From an uncultured Bacilli bacterium (GTDB taxonomy: Bacteria > Bacillota_I > Bacilli_A > RF39 > UBA660): a stretch of DNA of 64,000 nt. The notes under the pieces were generated by a model, which was not told where the DNA came from, ran no database searches, and saw nothing but the letters and a program-made list of their open reading frames with translations. Positions 9,353-16,754 of the stretch are shown here, piece after piece (the stretch's first letter is position 1; each line of letters starts with the position of its first letter). The stretch covers positions 1-64,000 of the forward strand of contig CAKOHV010000007.1 of assembly GCA_934086145.1 (NCBI GenBank). Reading direction: 5' to 3'. Made by a program: the position numbers and the translations under genes.

Positions 9353-10497
9353 AAAGCTTTGGCAAACAATTCTTTCAAATCTTCCAAACTGACATTTCTT
9401 GGATTTCCTCCCGTACAAGGGTCTTCCAATGCCTTTTGTGCCAACAATGGAATATCCTTTTCTTTTCCACCAACTTCACTTATGTGTTGTGGAATATTTA
9501 ATCTTATCGCTAAGCTTCTAACAGCTTCAACAACCTTTTGAACAGTTTCTTCATCATTTAAACCATGCATATCTAAACCAAAAGCTTCTCCCATATCTTT
9601 AAAACGCTCTGGACATACTTTTCCATTCCATTCCATTACATATGGTAATAAAAGAGCATTAGCTACACCATGTGGAGTATCATATAAAGCTCCAAGCTGA
9701 TGAGCCATTGAATGGACAATTCCTAAACCAACATTGCTAAAGCCCATTCCCGCAATATATTGTGCTAAAGCCATTTGTTCAATTGCTTTTTGATTTTTAT
9801 TAACAGCTTTTTCCAAATTTTCATATATTATTTTCATTGCTTTTAAATGGAACATATCTGTCATTTCCCAATGTGCCTTAGTTATATAGCCTTCCATAGC
9901 ATGTGTCAACGCATCAAGACCTGTCGCTGCAGCTAAAGAAGCTGGCATTCCTGACATCAACTCCGCATCAACAATCGATAAAACTGGTATATCGTTAGGA
10001 TCAACACAAACCATTTTTACTAAAGCTTCTTCATCAGTAATTACATAGTTAATCGTAACCTCAGCTGCTGTTCCGGCTGTTGTTGGTAAAGCAATTATTG
10101 GTAATGATTTATTTTTAGTATCAGCAACCCCTACCAAAGATTTAATATCTTTAAATTCAGGATTATTATAAACTATACCTATTGCTTTCGCAGTATCTAT
10201 AACAGAGCCTCCACCAACAGCAACGATATAATCACAATGATATTTTTTGCATATCCTCAAACCTTTTTTAACATTTGTTATAGTTGGATTTGGTTTAATA
10301 TCATCATATACAATATATTCAATTTCTTCTTTATCTAGTAAATCAATAACCTTTTTAGCAATTCCAACAGATAATAACATTTGATCTGTAACAAATAAAG
10401 CTTTTTTAAATTTCCTTTTTTTTATTTCTTCTGGTAAAACTTCACGAGCTCCCCATCCAAAAAATGACGTTTCATTCAACACAATTCTATTAGTCAT
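9349..10497 (-). CDS. fucO: iron-dependent alcohol dehydrogenase, lactaldehyde reductase type
   Basis: A group III iron-containing alcohol dehydrogenase of 382 residues, the same length as E. coli FucO and alike along its whole length. It most likely interconverts L-lactaldehyde and 1,2-propanediol with NAD(H) during deoxy-sugar fermentation. The nucleotide loop is VAVGGGSVIDTAKAIGI and the central motif LPTTAGTAAEVTINYVITDEE. The metal ligands are the Asp and His of GLDALTHAMEGYIT and the two His of IVHSMAHQ and YDTPHGVANA. No fucose or rhamnose catabolic genes adjoin it. A TetR-family gene is divergent and may control it. The neighbouring specificity 1,3-propanediol or ethanol cannot be fully excluded. 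Confidence 0.88.
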   Translation of the reverse strand: MTNRIVLNETSFFGWGAREVLPEEIKKRKFKKALFVTDQMLLSVGIAKKVIDLLDKEEIEYIVYDDIKPNPTITNVKKGLRICKKYHCDYIVAVGGGSVIDTAKAIGIVYNNPEFKDIKSLVGVADTKNKSLPIIALPTTAGTAAEVTINYVITDEEALVKMVCVDPNDIPVLSIVDAELMSGMPASLAAATGLDALTHAMEGYITKAHWEMTDMFHLKAMKIIYENLEKAVNKNQKAIEQMALAQYIAGMGFSNVGLGIVHSMAHQLGALYDTPHGVANALLLPYVMEWNGKVCPERFKDMGEAFGLDMHGLNDEETVQKVVEAVRSLAIRLNIPQHISEVGGKEKDIPLLAQKALEDPCTGGNPRNVSLEDLKELFAKAF

Positions 10498-10595
10498 AAT
10501 TCCCTCCTATTATTCCTAAATATTATAACATAAAACCAAGTTATTAACGAACATTTTTTAGCTACTAGACACTACTTTTATTAATAAACAAGATG

Positions 10596-10624
10596 TTGAA
10601 TAAACCTTTCTCGTATATTATAAT
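10596..10624 (+). promoter_or_regulatory. promoter of the TetR-family gene
   Basis: TTGAAT and TATAAT are separated by 17 bases, 22 bases before the start codon at 10647 and in the divergent region shared with fucO. Confidence 0.65.
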
Positions 10625-10646
10625 ATAGGCAGTAAAAGGTGATTAA

Positions 10647-11204
10647 ATGGAAAAGGTAGATAAAAGAATTATAAAAACTAAAAACAAATTAACAAACTCG
10701 ATTCTTGAACTTATTGCAACAAAAGAAATAAAAAACATTACCGTTATTGAATTATGTCAAAAAGCTCAAATAAATCGTACAACCTTCTACAAATACTACA
10801 AAGACATTGACGATTTTATAGCTAAAATCGAAGCTTTATTAATAGACGAACTTAAAGCAAGCATTCAAGACATAAAAAGAAATTATTTAATAAGTTACAT
10901 CAACAAAATAATCGAGTCAATCCAAAATAAAAAAGAAATATATAGCAAACTTATTAGTGATAATGGCGATAAACTTTTTCTCAAAAAAATATTATTTTTA
11001 GTACACGATCAAAGTATCAATGAATGGCAAAGGATTTTAAAAAAAGCTAGCGCCAACGACTTAGAAAACATCTACAGATTCATTGTTGATGGCAGTATCG
11101 GTATCATCGAAAATTGGACCCGAAATAATTTTCAAGAAAATCCAACCAATATTACTAATTTTATCAACAAGTTATGTATGAGTGGACTAAGTAGTTTCAT
11201 TTAA
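10647..11204 (+). CDS. TetR/AcrR-family transcriptional regulator
   Basis: The 185-residue protein has an N-terminal helix-turn-helix, ITVIELCQKAQINRTTFYKYY (about 31-51), which is the diagnostic TetR recognition helix. A helical ligand and dimer domain of the DhaS-like type follows. It begins 149 bases from the divergent fucO start, and TetR proteins often repress such divergent partners, so fucO is the likely target. No obvious palindromic operator was confirmed in the intergenic region. The ribosome binding site is AAAGGTG. A bidirectional terminator follows. Confidence 0.85.
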   Translation: MEKVDKRIIKTKNKLTNSILELIATKEIKNITVIELCQKAQINRTTFYKYYKDIDDFIAKIEALLIDELKASIQDIKRNYLISYINKIIESIQNKKEIYSKLISDNGDKLFLKKILFLVHDQSINEWQRILKKASANDLENIYRFIVDGSIGIIENWTRNNFQENPTNITNFINKLCMSGLSSFI

Positions 11205-11247
11205 AAAAGAAATGGTTTTTTAATCAACAATAACCATTTCTTTTTTT
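11203..11247. terminator. bidirectional terminator
   Basis: The arms AAAAAAGAAATGGTT and AACCATTTCTTTTTTT lie between the convergent TetR and lipoprotein genes. Confidence 0.85.
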
Positions 11248-11882
11248 GCATCATGTTCATCATCTGTTTCATAATAAACTAAAACCAATCTATTTTCTTT
11301 AACGTACAAAGAATAATCATTCTGTTTAATCATCATCAAAGTATATGAAGCGTCATCTCCATCCAATAATTGGGATACTTTATTCAAGAAACTAGTACTA
11401 TCATAATTAAACACTTGAAGAATTTGTTCCTTGTTAAGCAAACTTCCATTTTTTTTATCAAAAACATAAGTTTCAATATCATCACTAAAAAAAGCATTAT
11501 TTAAATAATATTTTTTACTTTGAACCAATGAAAGATATTTATCTGATTCAAAAAACTCATAAAATAAAAGATTGCCTGATTGTATTCTATCATTTTCTAT
11601 TTTTAAAGTTCGATAATTTTTATTAACGATACTTTTTAATTCTAAATTCACACTATTACTTTCTTTTGATGATAAATTTACAATTGGATATTGAATAAGA
11701 TATTCCTCACCACTATTTAGGAACATTTTCTTTACATCCTCAAAATAAATATAGTCTTTATCCTTATCTATCTTTTCGGCAAAATCACTCAAAGTATCAC
11801 TTTGCACAATTTCTTTTTTTTTACCACAACCACTAAGAATAAATAAAAAAAGTACTAAAAAGAAGAACCATTTTTTTCGCAT
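11220..11882 (-). CDS. lipoprotein with DUF3298/DUF4163-like domain
   Basis: The 220-residue protein starts with MRKK, a hydrophobic helix and the lipobox LSGC (Cys at about residue 19), so it should be lipid-anchored on the outer face of the membrane. The body resembles the RsiV-type DUF4163/DUF3298 architecture: YPIVNLSSKESNSVN followed by a NKEQILQVFNYD block and a beta-rich C-terminus ending in DEHDAKKEMVIVD. In other Firmicutes these domains sit on anti-sigma factors or lysozyme-binding lipoproteins. No sigma factor lies beside it, so a regulatory role is only a possibility. Confidence 0.65.
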   Translation of the reverse strand: MRKKWFFFLVLFLFILSGCGKKKEIVQSDTLSDFAEKIDKDKDYIYFEDVKKMFLNSGEEYLIQYPIVNLSSKESNSVNLELKSIVNKNYRTLKIENDRIQSGNLLFYEFFESDKYLSLVQSKKYYLNNAFFSDDIETYVFDKKNGSLLNKEQILQVFNYDSTSFLNKVSQLLDGDDASYTLMMIKQNDYSLYVKENRLVLVYYETDDEHDAKKEMVIVD

Positions 11883-11906
11883 AGCACCACCATCTGCATT
11901 ATATCA

Positions 11907-11935
11907 TAAAAAAATAACAGTAATAACTGCTATTA
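11907..11935 (-). terminator. terminator of the 36-residue gene
   Basis: On the minus strand, AATAGCAGT pairs with ACTGTTATT, followed by TTTTTT, directly at the stop codon. Confidence 0.75.
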
Positions 11936-12043
11936 TTTATTTTTTTTCTTTAAATCTTTACTAACAAATTTGGTTTTTACACCTCTAACGTATCCAAATT
12001 GTTTTTTTACACCTTCTGGCAAATTAGCTTTAATAACTCTCAT
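11933..12043 (-). CDS. 36-residue basic small protein
   Basis: A short reading frame, MRVIKANLPEGVKKQFGYVRG followed by a Lys-rich tail (VKTKFVSKDLKKKNK). It has a near-perfect AGGAGG ribosome binding site eight bases before the ATG and an intrinsic terminator at its stop, which together make it look like a true single gene. About one third of its residues are Lys or Arg. I do not recognise a family; a nucleic-acid- or ribosome-associated peptide is possible on charge alone. It is separated from the lipoprotein gene downstream by the terminator. Confidence 0.65.
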   Translation of the reverse strand: MRVIKANLPEGVKKQFGYVRGVKTKFVSKDLKKKNK

Positions 12044-12108
12044 CCTAGCACCTCCTCATTTACAACTTAACAATTATACCATGTATTATACAAAAAATAC
12101 AGGAAATT

Positions 12109-12423
12109 TCAAGTCAAACCTATTATTTTCAAAAAAAGTATTGAAAATGAAAAAAAAGTAAAGACAATCATTAATACTGCAAAATCAGACATAAAATGCT
12201 GTCTTTTTTTTAATAAATCTCTAAGCATCAAGCAATAAACAAATAAAAATATTAGCAACGTTACTATAGCAAAAAATACAGAAATTTTCTTCAAAGCAAA
12301 AGGCATAAATATTAATAAAATAATATCTAAAATTGCCGAAAAAACGCAAAACTTTCCAAATAAAACTTTTATTTCTACTGGAATTTCTTTTTTTATGTTT
12401 TTATTTACTTTTTTCTTCTTCAT
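12109..12423 (-). CDS. small membrane protein, unknown
   Basis: The 104-residue protein has a Lys-rich N-terminus followed by three hydrophobic helices (about 20-42, 47-67 and 80-102). Its start codon lies inside the 3' end of the TSCPD gene (23-base overlap), with AAGG upstream, so translation is probably coupled. Function is not recognisable. Confidence 0.6.
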   Translation of the reverse strand: MKKKKVNKNIKKEIPVEIKVLFGKFCVFSAILDIILLIFMPFALKKISVFFAIVTLLIFLFVYCLMLRDLLKKRQHFMSDFAVLMIVFTFFSFSILFLKIIGLT

Positions 12424-12661
12424 AAGCCTTCCTTACTGCTTGAGCCAATTGATCTGCACAAGAAGTATCTCTAAAGCCACAAATATTCCCTTTTAATTTA
12501 CCTTCAATTTCTGCAACAGTCATTCCATCTACTAATTTAGAGATTGCTTTTAAATTTCCATTACATCCACCTTCAAAAGATATATTAGTAATTACATCTC
12601 CATTTATATCAAAATTTATTGTTCTTGAACAAGTCCCACTTGTTTTATATACATATCTCAT
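12401..12661 (-). CDS. TSCPD-domain protein (TIGR03905 family)
   Basis: The 86-residue protein carries the TSCPD fold found as a stand-alone protein in many anaerobes and at the C-terminus of B12-dependent ribonucleotide reductases. Signature Cys residues are in SGTCSRTINF, FEGGCNGNL and the terminal GFRDTSCADQLA motif. The pattern suggests a Cys-based metal or redox site, but the biochemical role is not established. The start at 12661 has a GGTGGTG ribosome binding site; an in-frame GTG four codons earlier is part of that site. It overlaps the membrane protein gene downstream. Confidence 0.88.
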   Translation of the reverse strand: MRYVYKTSGTCSRTINFDINGDVITNISFEGGCNGNLKAISKLVDGMTVAEIEGKLKGNICGFRDTSCADQLAQAVRKAYEEEKSK

Positions 12662-12898
12662 CAATATCACCACCCAAATTATAACACAAAAAATCAGTTA
12701 CGTCATTTTTCCAAAAATACCATTAAATTTGAAATAAATTCACCATTTAATTAAAATATTCTTTAATATTTTCTTTTGACCATCTTTTCAGCTAATATTA
12801 CACTTAAACCATAAAAAGTAATCAATGCTAAATAAAAAGATACTAAAAAGACAAAACATGTTATGATATAATCATTATATAATGCAAGGAGAGGTAAA

Positions 12899-13387
12899 AT
12901 GAAAAAAGATATTGTAGATGCAACAGTTGAAATACCATTTAGAAGTCGAAATAAATACGAAATAGATAAAATAACAGGGAAAATCAGATTAGATAGAGTT
13001 CTATACTCTGCCATGGGTTATCCCACAGAATATGGAACTATCGAAAATACCTTAGCACCCGATGGTGATCCTCTTGACATATTAATATTAACTACAGAAC
13101 CAACCTACCCAGGTTGCATAATTCCTTCAAGAATAGTTGGCTATTTAAAAATGATTGATAATGGAAAAGAAGATTTTAAATTAATATCTGTTGTTGATTG
13201 TGATCCAAGATTTAATGAAATAAAAGATATCACTGATATTTCAGAATTTACTTTAAAAGAAATTAAAAATTTTTTTGAAAATTATAAAAAATTACAAAAT
13301 ATTGAAGTAAAAGTTGGCAACTATCATAACAAAGAAGAAGCCTTAATTTTATTAGAAAAATGCCGTCAAAATTATTTAACTAAATAA
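12899..13387 (+). CDS. ppa: family I inorganic pyrophosphatase
   Basis: The enzyme hydrolyses pyrophosphate to phosphate, pulling biosynthetic reactions forward. The 162-residue protein has the family I signature DGDPLD at residues 55-60, the N-terminal EIPFRSRNKYEID substrate region and the later VVDCDPRFNEI motif with metal-binding Asp residues. A GGAGAGG ribosome binding site precedes the ATG and a TATAAT box lies about 25 bases upstream. It is shorter than E. coli Ppa (176) but within the family range. Soluble cytosolic enzyme, expressed alone. Confidence 0.95.
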   Translation: MKKDIVDATVEIPFRSRNKYEIDKITGKIRLDRVLYSAMGYPTEYGTIENTLAPDGDPLDILILTTEPTYPGCIIPSRIVGYLKMIDNGKEDFKLISVVDCDPRFNEIKDITDISEFTLKEIKNFFENYKKLQNIEVKVGNYHNKEEALILLEKCRQNYLTK

Positions 13388-13519
13388 TATATTAGAAAGC
13401 TATTTATGAACTGCTATCAAAAACAGAACCATACTTAGCTTTTTTTATAAAAGAAGAACTATACAAATCATTTAATATCCCAATAACAAGAGTTTATAGA
13501 AGAATTACAAAATTTACTT

Positions 13520-14074
13520 TTACATCTTTTTTATATCATTATCATATTTTTTCTTTAATACTTTAATTAAATTATTTGTAACTACTTCATATTCCCCCAA
13601 TTGTCTATATTGATAATTTATTTGTTTAAAATTATTTAAATTTACTGGTTTAAACACTATTCTAGATAAATCCTTATAAGATAATCCTTTAAACAGCATA
13701 GTTTTAAAATGATTTAAACATATTAATTTATAATCATTATAGTACTCATCATCTAATATAACATAATTTACCAATTCATTATTTTTCAAGTAATCAACTA
13801 TACCTAATAAACGTGATGATAACTTTATATCTCCTAAATAGCCTTCAAAATTTGGATCTATAAAATCAATATCATATATACATAACTCCTCAAATTGAGA
13901 TTTCAATTCTTTTCTCCTAGCTTCTGTTCCGTTCCTTTGCCAAGAACTTATCATAACAACTTTAGCATTATACATTTGAATTAATAAATTTAGAACTTTT
14001 ACACTTTCTGATAAAAATAGAGAACCATTATCATTTAAAACTCCATCTATATCCAGAAATATTATATTTCTCAT
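13520..14074 (-). CDS. HAD-like domain protein
   Basis: The 184-residue protein starts with FLDIDGVLND, the HAD motif I with nucleophile and acid Asp residues. MISSWQRNG (motif II-like Ser) follows, and the acidic motif YVILDDEYYND lies at about 104-114. This matches the small HAD domain found alone or in RNA-repair proteins (PF18143 type), presumably a phosphatase. It has no cap domain. The gene sits downstream of tRNA-Trp and its terminator. Substrate unknown. Confidence 0.75.
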   Translation of the reverse strand: MRNIIFLDIDGVLNDNGSLFLSESVKVLNLLIQMYNAKVVMISSWQRNGTEARRKELKSQFEELCIYDIDFIDPNFEGYLGDIKLSSRLLGIVDYLKNNELVNYVILDDEYYNDYKLICLNHFKTMLFKGLSYKDLSRIVFKPVNLNNFKQINYQYRQLGEYEVVTNNLIKVLKKKYDNDIKKM

Positions 14075-14084
14075 AAATCCCCCT

Positions 14085-14118
14085 AAAAATAAAGACTTGA
14101 TATTTTTATATCAAGTCT
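14085..14118 (-). terminator. terminator of the tRNA-Trp gene
   Basis: On the minus strand, AGACTTGATAT and ATATCAAGTCT form a perfect 11-base stem with an AAAA-type loop, followed by TTATTTTT. Confidence 0.85.
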
Positions 14119-14153
14119 CACATAACGAACACTATAGTTCGACTAATTCTTAA

Positions 14154-14227
14154 TGGCAGGGGTAGCAGGAGTTGAACCCACATCAGCGGTTTTGGAGACC
14201 GACGTTCTACCATTGAACTATACCCCT
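14154..14227 (-). tRNA. trnW: tRNA-Trp (CCA anticodon)
   Basis: On the minus strand the 74 bases fold as a tRNA. The acceptor stem is AGGGGTA/TACCCCT, with discriminator G and encoded CCA. The D arm includes TAGTTCAATGGTAGAA, the anticodon loop CTCCAAA contains the CCA anticodon, and the T arm includes GGTTCAACTCC. It is closely similar to Bacillus tRNA-Trp. The anticodon reads UGG only, in keeping with UGA being a stop here. Confidence 0.97.
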
Positions 14228-14321
14228 AAGTAACATTAATCCCATTATAACATATTTTTTAGAGAAGTAAAGGTTTTTGAACCAAAGAGTACAAAAAACA
14301 TAAAATATATTAGGTGAAAAT

Positions 14322-14744
14322 ATGATTATAAAATATAATACTAAGGAGTTAGATTTATTGGCTCGTATTATGCGAGCAGAAGCCTTAAATGAAGGCAATC
14401 TAGGAATGCTTATGGTAGGAAATGTTGTTGTAAATCGTGCTATTGCCAACTGCTTAACATTCAAAAACATTAGAACTCTTACTGAAGCTATTTATCAACC
14501 GAATCAATTTGTCGGTACTAGTAGTTCTCTTTTTCAATCTTCCTCAACAACAACTGAAAAAAATCTAGCTAAAAGAGTAATCAATGGTGAATATTATCAT
14601 CCAGCAACTAATGCTTTATGGTTCTATGCTCCAGCTGCTAACACCAGTTGCAAAGATACCTGGTACGATCAACGTTTAGCTGGCCGTTATAAAAATCATT
14701 GCTTTTATAAACCAGAATCTGGTGTTTGCCAAGAAATATATTAA
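14322..14744 (+). CDS. cwlJ: SleB/CwlJ-type spore cortex hydrolase
   Basis: The 140-residue protein is a bare SleB-type catalytic domain without signal peptide or peptidoglycan-binding repeats, the same size and layout as Bacillus CwlJ (about 142). LLARIMRAEALNEG carries the expected catalytic Glu at residue 20. VGNVVVNRAIA and ALWFYAPAA are further family motifs. CwlJ acts in the spore coat during germination, cleaving muramic-lactam-containing cortex. The usual partner gerQ is not in the window, so it could equally be named a SleB-family hydrolase. The ribosome binding site is TTAGGTG. Confidence 0.85.
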   Translation: MIIKYNTKELDLLARIMRAEALNEGNLGMLMVGNVVVNRAIANCLTFKNIRTLTEAIYQPNQFVGTSSSLFQSSSTTTEKNLAKRVINGEYYHPATNALWFYAPAANTSCKDTWYDQRLAGRYKNHCFYKPESGVCQEIY

Positions 14745-14785
14745 AAAAATACTAAAAACTTTTTCAGTTATTTAGTATTTTTTTT
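14743..14785. terminator. bidirectional terminator
   Basis: The arms AAAAAAATACTAAA and TTTAGTATTTTTTTT lie between the convergent cwlJ-like gene and nrtR. Confidence 0.8.
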
Positions 14786-15592
14786 ATATCTAAACAAAGC
14801 AGAAGGTCGATGCCCAGCTCCCGTTTGAACAAACTCCGTCTTCTCAACTTTATTAGCAATTATTCTTCTAAAAGCCGGATCTAGCAACTTTTTATTCAAT
14901 ATAACTTCATAAACCTGCTGCAAATCACCTAAAGCAAATAACTCAGGCATTAAATTAAAAGCTATATCTGTATAACTAATTTTATTACGAAGTCTTTCAA
15001 TACCAGACCAAATGACTAATGGATGATCAAAAGCAATTTTATCATTTTCTACTACTTCAAACTTATATCTATCAGTAGTTAATTCTCTTAAGATCTTTTT
15101 TATTTTAAATTGTAAGGTTTCTGTTCCATTATCCAAAATAACTAATACATTATCTTCCTCTTCAAAATAATTAACATTAAACCACGAAGCATTACTACTT
15201 AATTTATCTTTTAGTTTATTTTTATCAATTAATGCCATATAAGATGTTGAAACTATTCGCATTCGTGGATCACGATTAACAGCCCCAAAAGTGTATAGTT
15301 GTTCCAAATAAATATCATGAATATTAGTTTCTCTAGACAAGATTCTTTTTGGACAGTCTTCCAAATCTTCATCAATCTCTAAAAAACCGCCGGGCAAACA
15401 CCACTTATCTTTAAAAGGATAATCGTCTCTTTTAACCAACAAAACACTCATATATTTTTTATTAGATTTTCGATAATTACTTTGTATTTCATCACTTATA
15501 CTAAAAATTAAAATATCTGTTGTCATTGAAAGCCTATCAAATTTATTGGGATCATAAGCTTTTAAAAACTCTTCCTCACTTTTATACAACAT
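14768..15592 (-). CDS. nrtR: NrtR-type Nudix-related regulator of NAD metabolism
   Basis: The 274-residue protein has an N-terminal Nudix fold (about 30-160) and a C-terminal winged-helix domain (about 185-270; LRNKISYTDIAFNLMPELFALGDLQQVYE). This is the layout of NrtR, an ADP-ribose-sensing repressor. The Nudix box starts GGFLEIDEDLE but continues RILSRETNI in place of REUXEEXGU, so hydrolase activity is probably lost, as in many NrtR proteins. It ends the gene cluster pncA-pncB-nudF-nadE-nadD, which fits its role. The start at 15592 follows a GAGGTG site; an earlier in-frame GTG overlaps that site. Confidence 0.85.
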   Translation of the reverse strand: MLYKSEEEFLKAYDPNKFDRLSMTTDILIFSISDEIQSNYRKSNKKYMSVLLVKRDDYPFKDKWCLPGGFLEIDEDLEDCPKRILSRETNIHDIYLEQLYTFGAVNRDPRMRIVSTSYMALIDKNKLKDKLSSNASWFNVNYFEEEDNVLVILDNGTETLQFKIKKILRELTTDRYKFEVVENDKIAFDHPLVIWSGIERLRNKISYTDIAFNLMPELFALGDLQQVYEVILNKKLLDPAFRRIIANKVEKTEFVQTGAGHRPSALFRYKKNTK

Positions 15593-15719
15593 TAATAACA
15601 CCTCTGGTACATTATACCATGAAAGCCCTTTAACTTAAAGAAAGTATACATTTATAAGACAATAAATCGTTCCCTCGCCACTAAAAAAGAAAACTAACTC
15701 TTAAAGTTTATAAATTATA

Positions 15720-16139
15720 CCATTTAAGCAATTCTACTTTCTACATCTAAACATTAGTTAATAAACTTGTAACTACCATAATCCTCACATATTTTTTTAT
15801 ATTTAAAATACAATCTATATTATTAAGTAATAACTTACCTAACATTTTTAGGAGAGTAAAAATCATATATCTACTTTTTTACTACTCTATCCAAACATTT
15901 TTTAAATCATTACCTTATCTTCGTACAAAATACTTTCAATTTTTTCAATAATTTTTGGATTAACACCAATTTATTTTATATTCATTACAATAAGTTACCA
16001 CACAAAACTTTAATACTTCACTAGCTCCTTCTATCGATGTAATAGCATTAGCAACAGCTCCGCCTGTACACGACTACATTGCTGATATAGTCATATTATG
16101 AGCACTTAATACCTTAACAATATTTTTAAATGTCTTCAT
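15720..16139 (-). pseudogene. pncC: decayed pncC (NMN amidohydrolase, CinA C-terminal family)
   Basis: Reading from ATG at 16139, the peptide MKTFKNIVKVLSAHNMTISA is followed by a stop where the family has AESCTGG. The same frame then continues SCTGGAVANAITSIEGASEV and a VTYCNEYKI segment, and GVNPKIIEK appears after a frame change. These are the hallmarks of the CinA/PncC nicotinamide-nucleotide amidase. Several further stops follow. The ATG overlaps the nadD stop as TGATG, showing that it was a translationally coupled operon member. PncC recycles NMN to nicotinate mononucleotide, the substrate class of NadD. The downstream limit is approximate. Confidence 0.8.
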
Positions 16140-16732
16140 CAGTCATCATTCTTTCTATAAAGTCCATGTTTCTCAATATATTTCAAAACATTTTTATCTA
16201 AATAAGAAGAAACTTCTTGTTCATTTTTAATTTTATCTCTTACCAACGTTGATGATAAATCATCTAATTCCATTTGGACATCAATTATATTATGAGAATA
16301 TTTTTTATACTTTATTAACAAAGATGCAATATCATTTCCCCTTCTATTAACAACCAAAAACTTATAATTATTTAAAATATACTCACTATTTTTCCATGTA
16401 TCTATATAATCTAAATTATCAGATCCACATATAAAATATATATCATCATTTATATTTTGCTTAGCAAAATAATCTAAACTTTCCCAAGTGTAAACAACAC
16501 TTTTTTTTAATTCATAATCACTAACTTCCATATCATCATACTTATCAGTAACTAATTTTATCATTTCATATCTATCTGTAGCTGAGCATAAATTACTTTT
16601 ATAACTATACTTTTCACCTGTTGGAACAAAAATAATTTTATCAACATAGTGTTGCTTTAGTAAAAAACATGCTATTTGTTCATGCCTTTGATGAATTGGA
16701 TTAAAACTTCCGCCAAAAATACCAATTTTCAT
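16139..16732 (-). CDS. nadD: nicotinate-nucleotide adenylyltransferase
   Basis: NadD adenylates nicotinate mononucleotide to deamido-NAD. GGSFNPIHQRH at residues 7-17 is the nucleotidyltransferase GGxFxPxHxxH motif, and the C-terminal DLSSTLVRDKI is the ISSTxIR-type ATP-binding motif. The length of 197 is normal. The gene usually neighbours a YqeK-type phosphatase in Bacillus; here it sits in the NAD salvage cluster after nadE, 22 bases downstream. Its stop overlaps the start of the decayed pncC. Confidence 0.95.
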   Translation of the reverse strand: MKIGIFGGSFNPIHQRHEQIACFLLKQHYVDKIIFVPTGEKYSYKSNLCSATDRYEMIKLVTDKYDDMEVSDYELKKSVVYTWESLDYFAKQNINDDIYFICGSDNLDYIDTWKNSEYILNNYKFLVVNRRGNDIASLLIKYKKYSHNIIDVQMELDDLSSTLVRDKIKNEQEVSSYLDKNVLKYIEKHGLYRKNDD

Positions 16733-16754
16733 AATTTACTTCGTTATCCCCTTT

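Noticed and set aside
12763..13014. 83-codon minus-strand frame with hydrophobic content
   Set aside because: It begins inside ppa on the opposite strand, has no ribosome binding site and covers the ppa promoter. It is an antisense shadow.
14154..14227. Recoded UGA as Trp
   Set aside because: The tRNA-Trp anticodon is CCA and genes end at UGA (for example nadD and the macro-domain gene), so the standard code applies.
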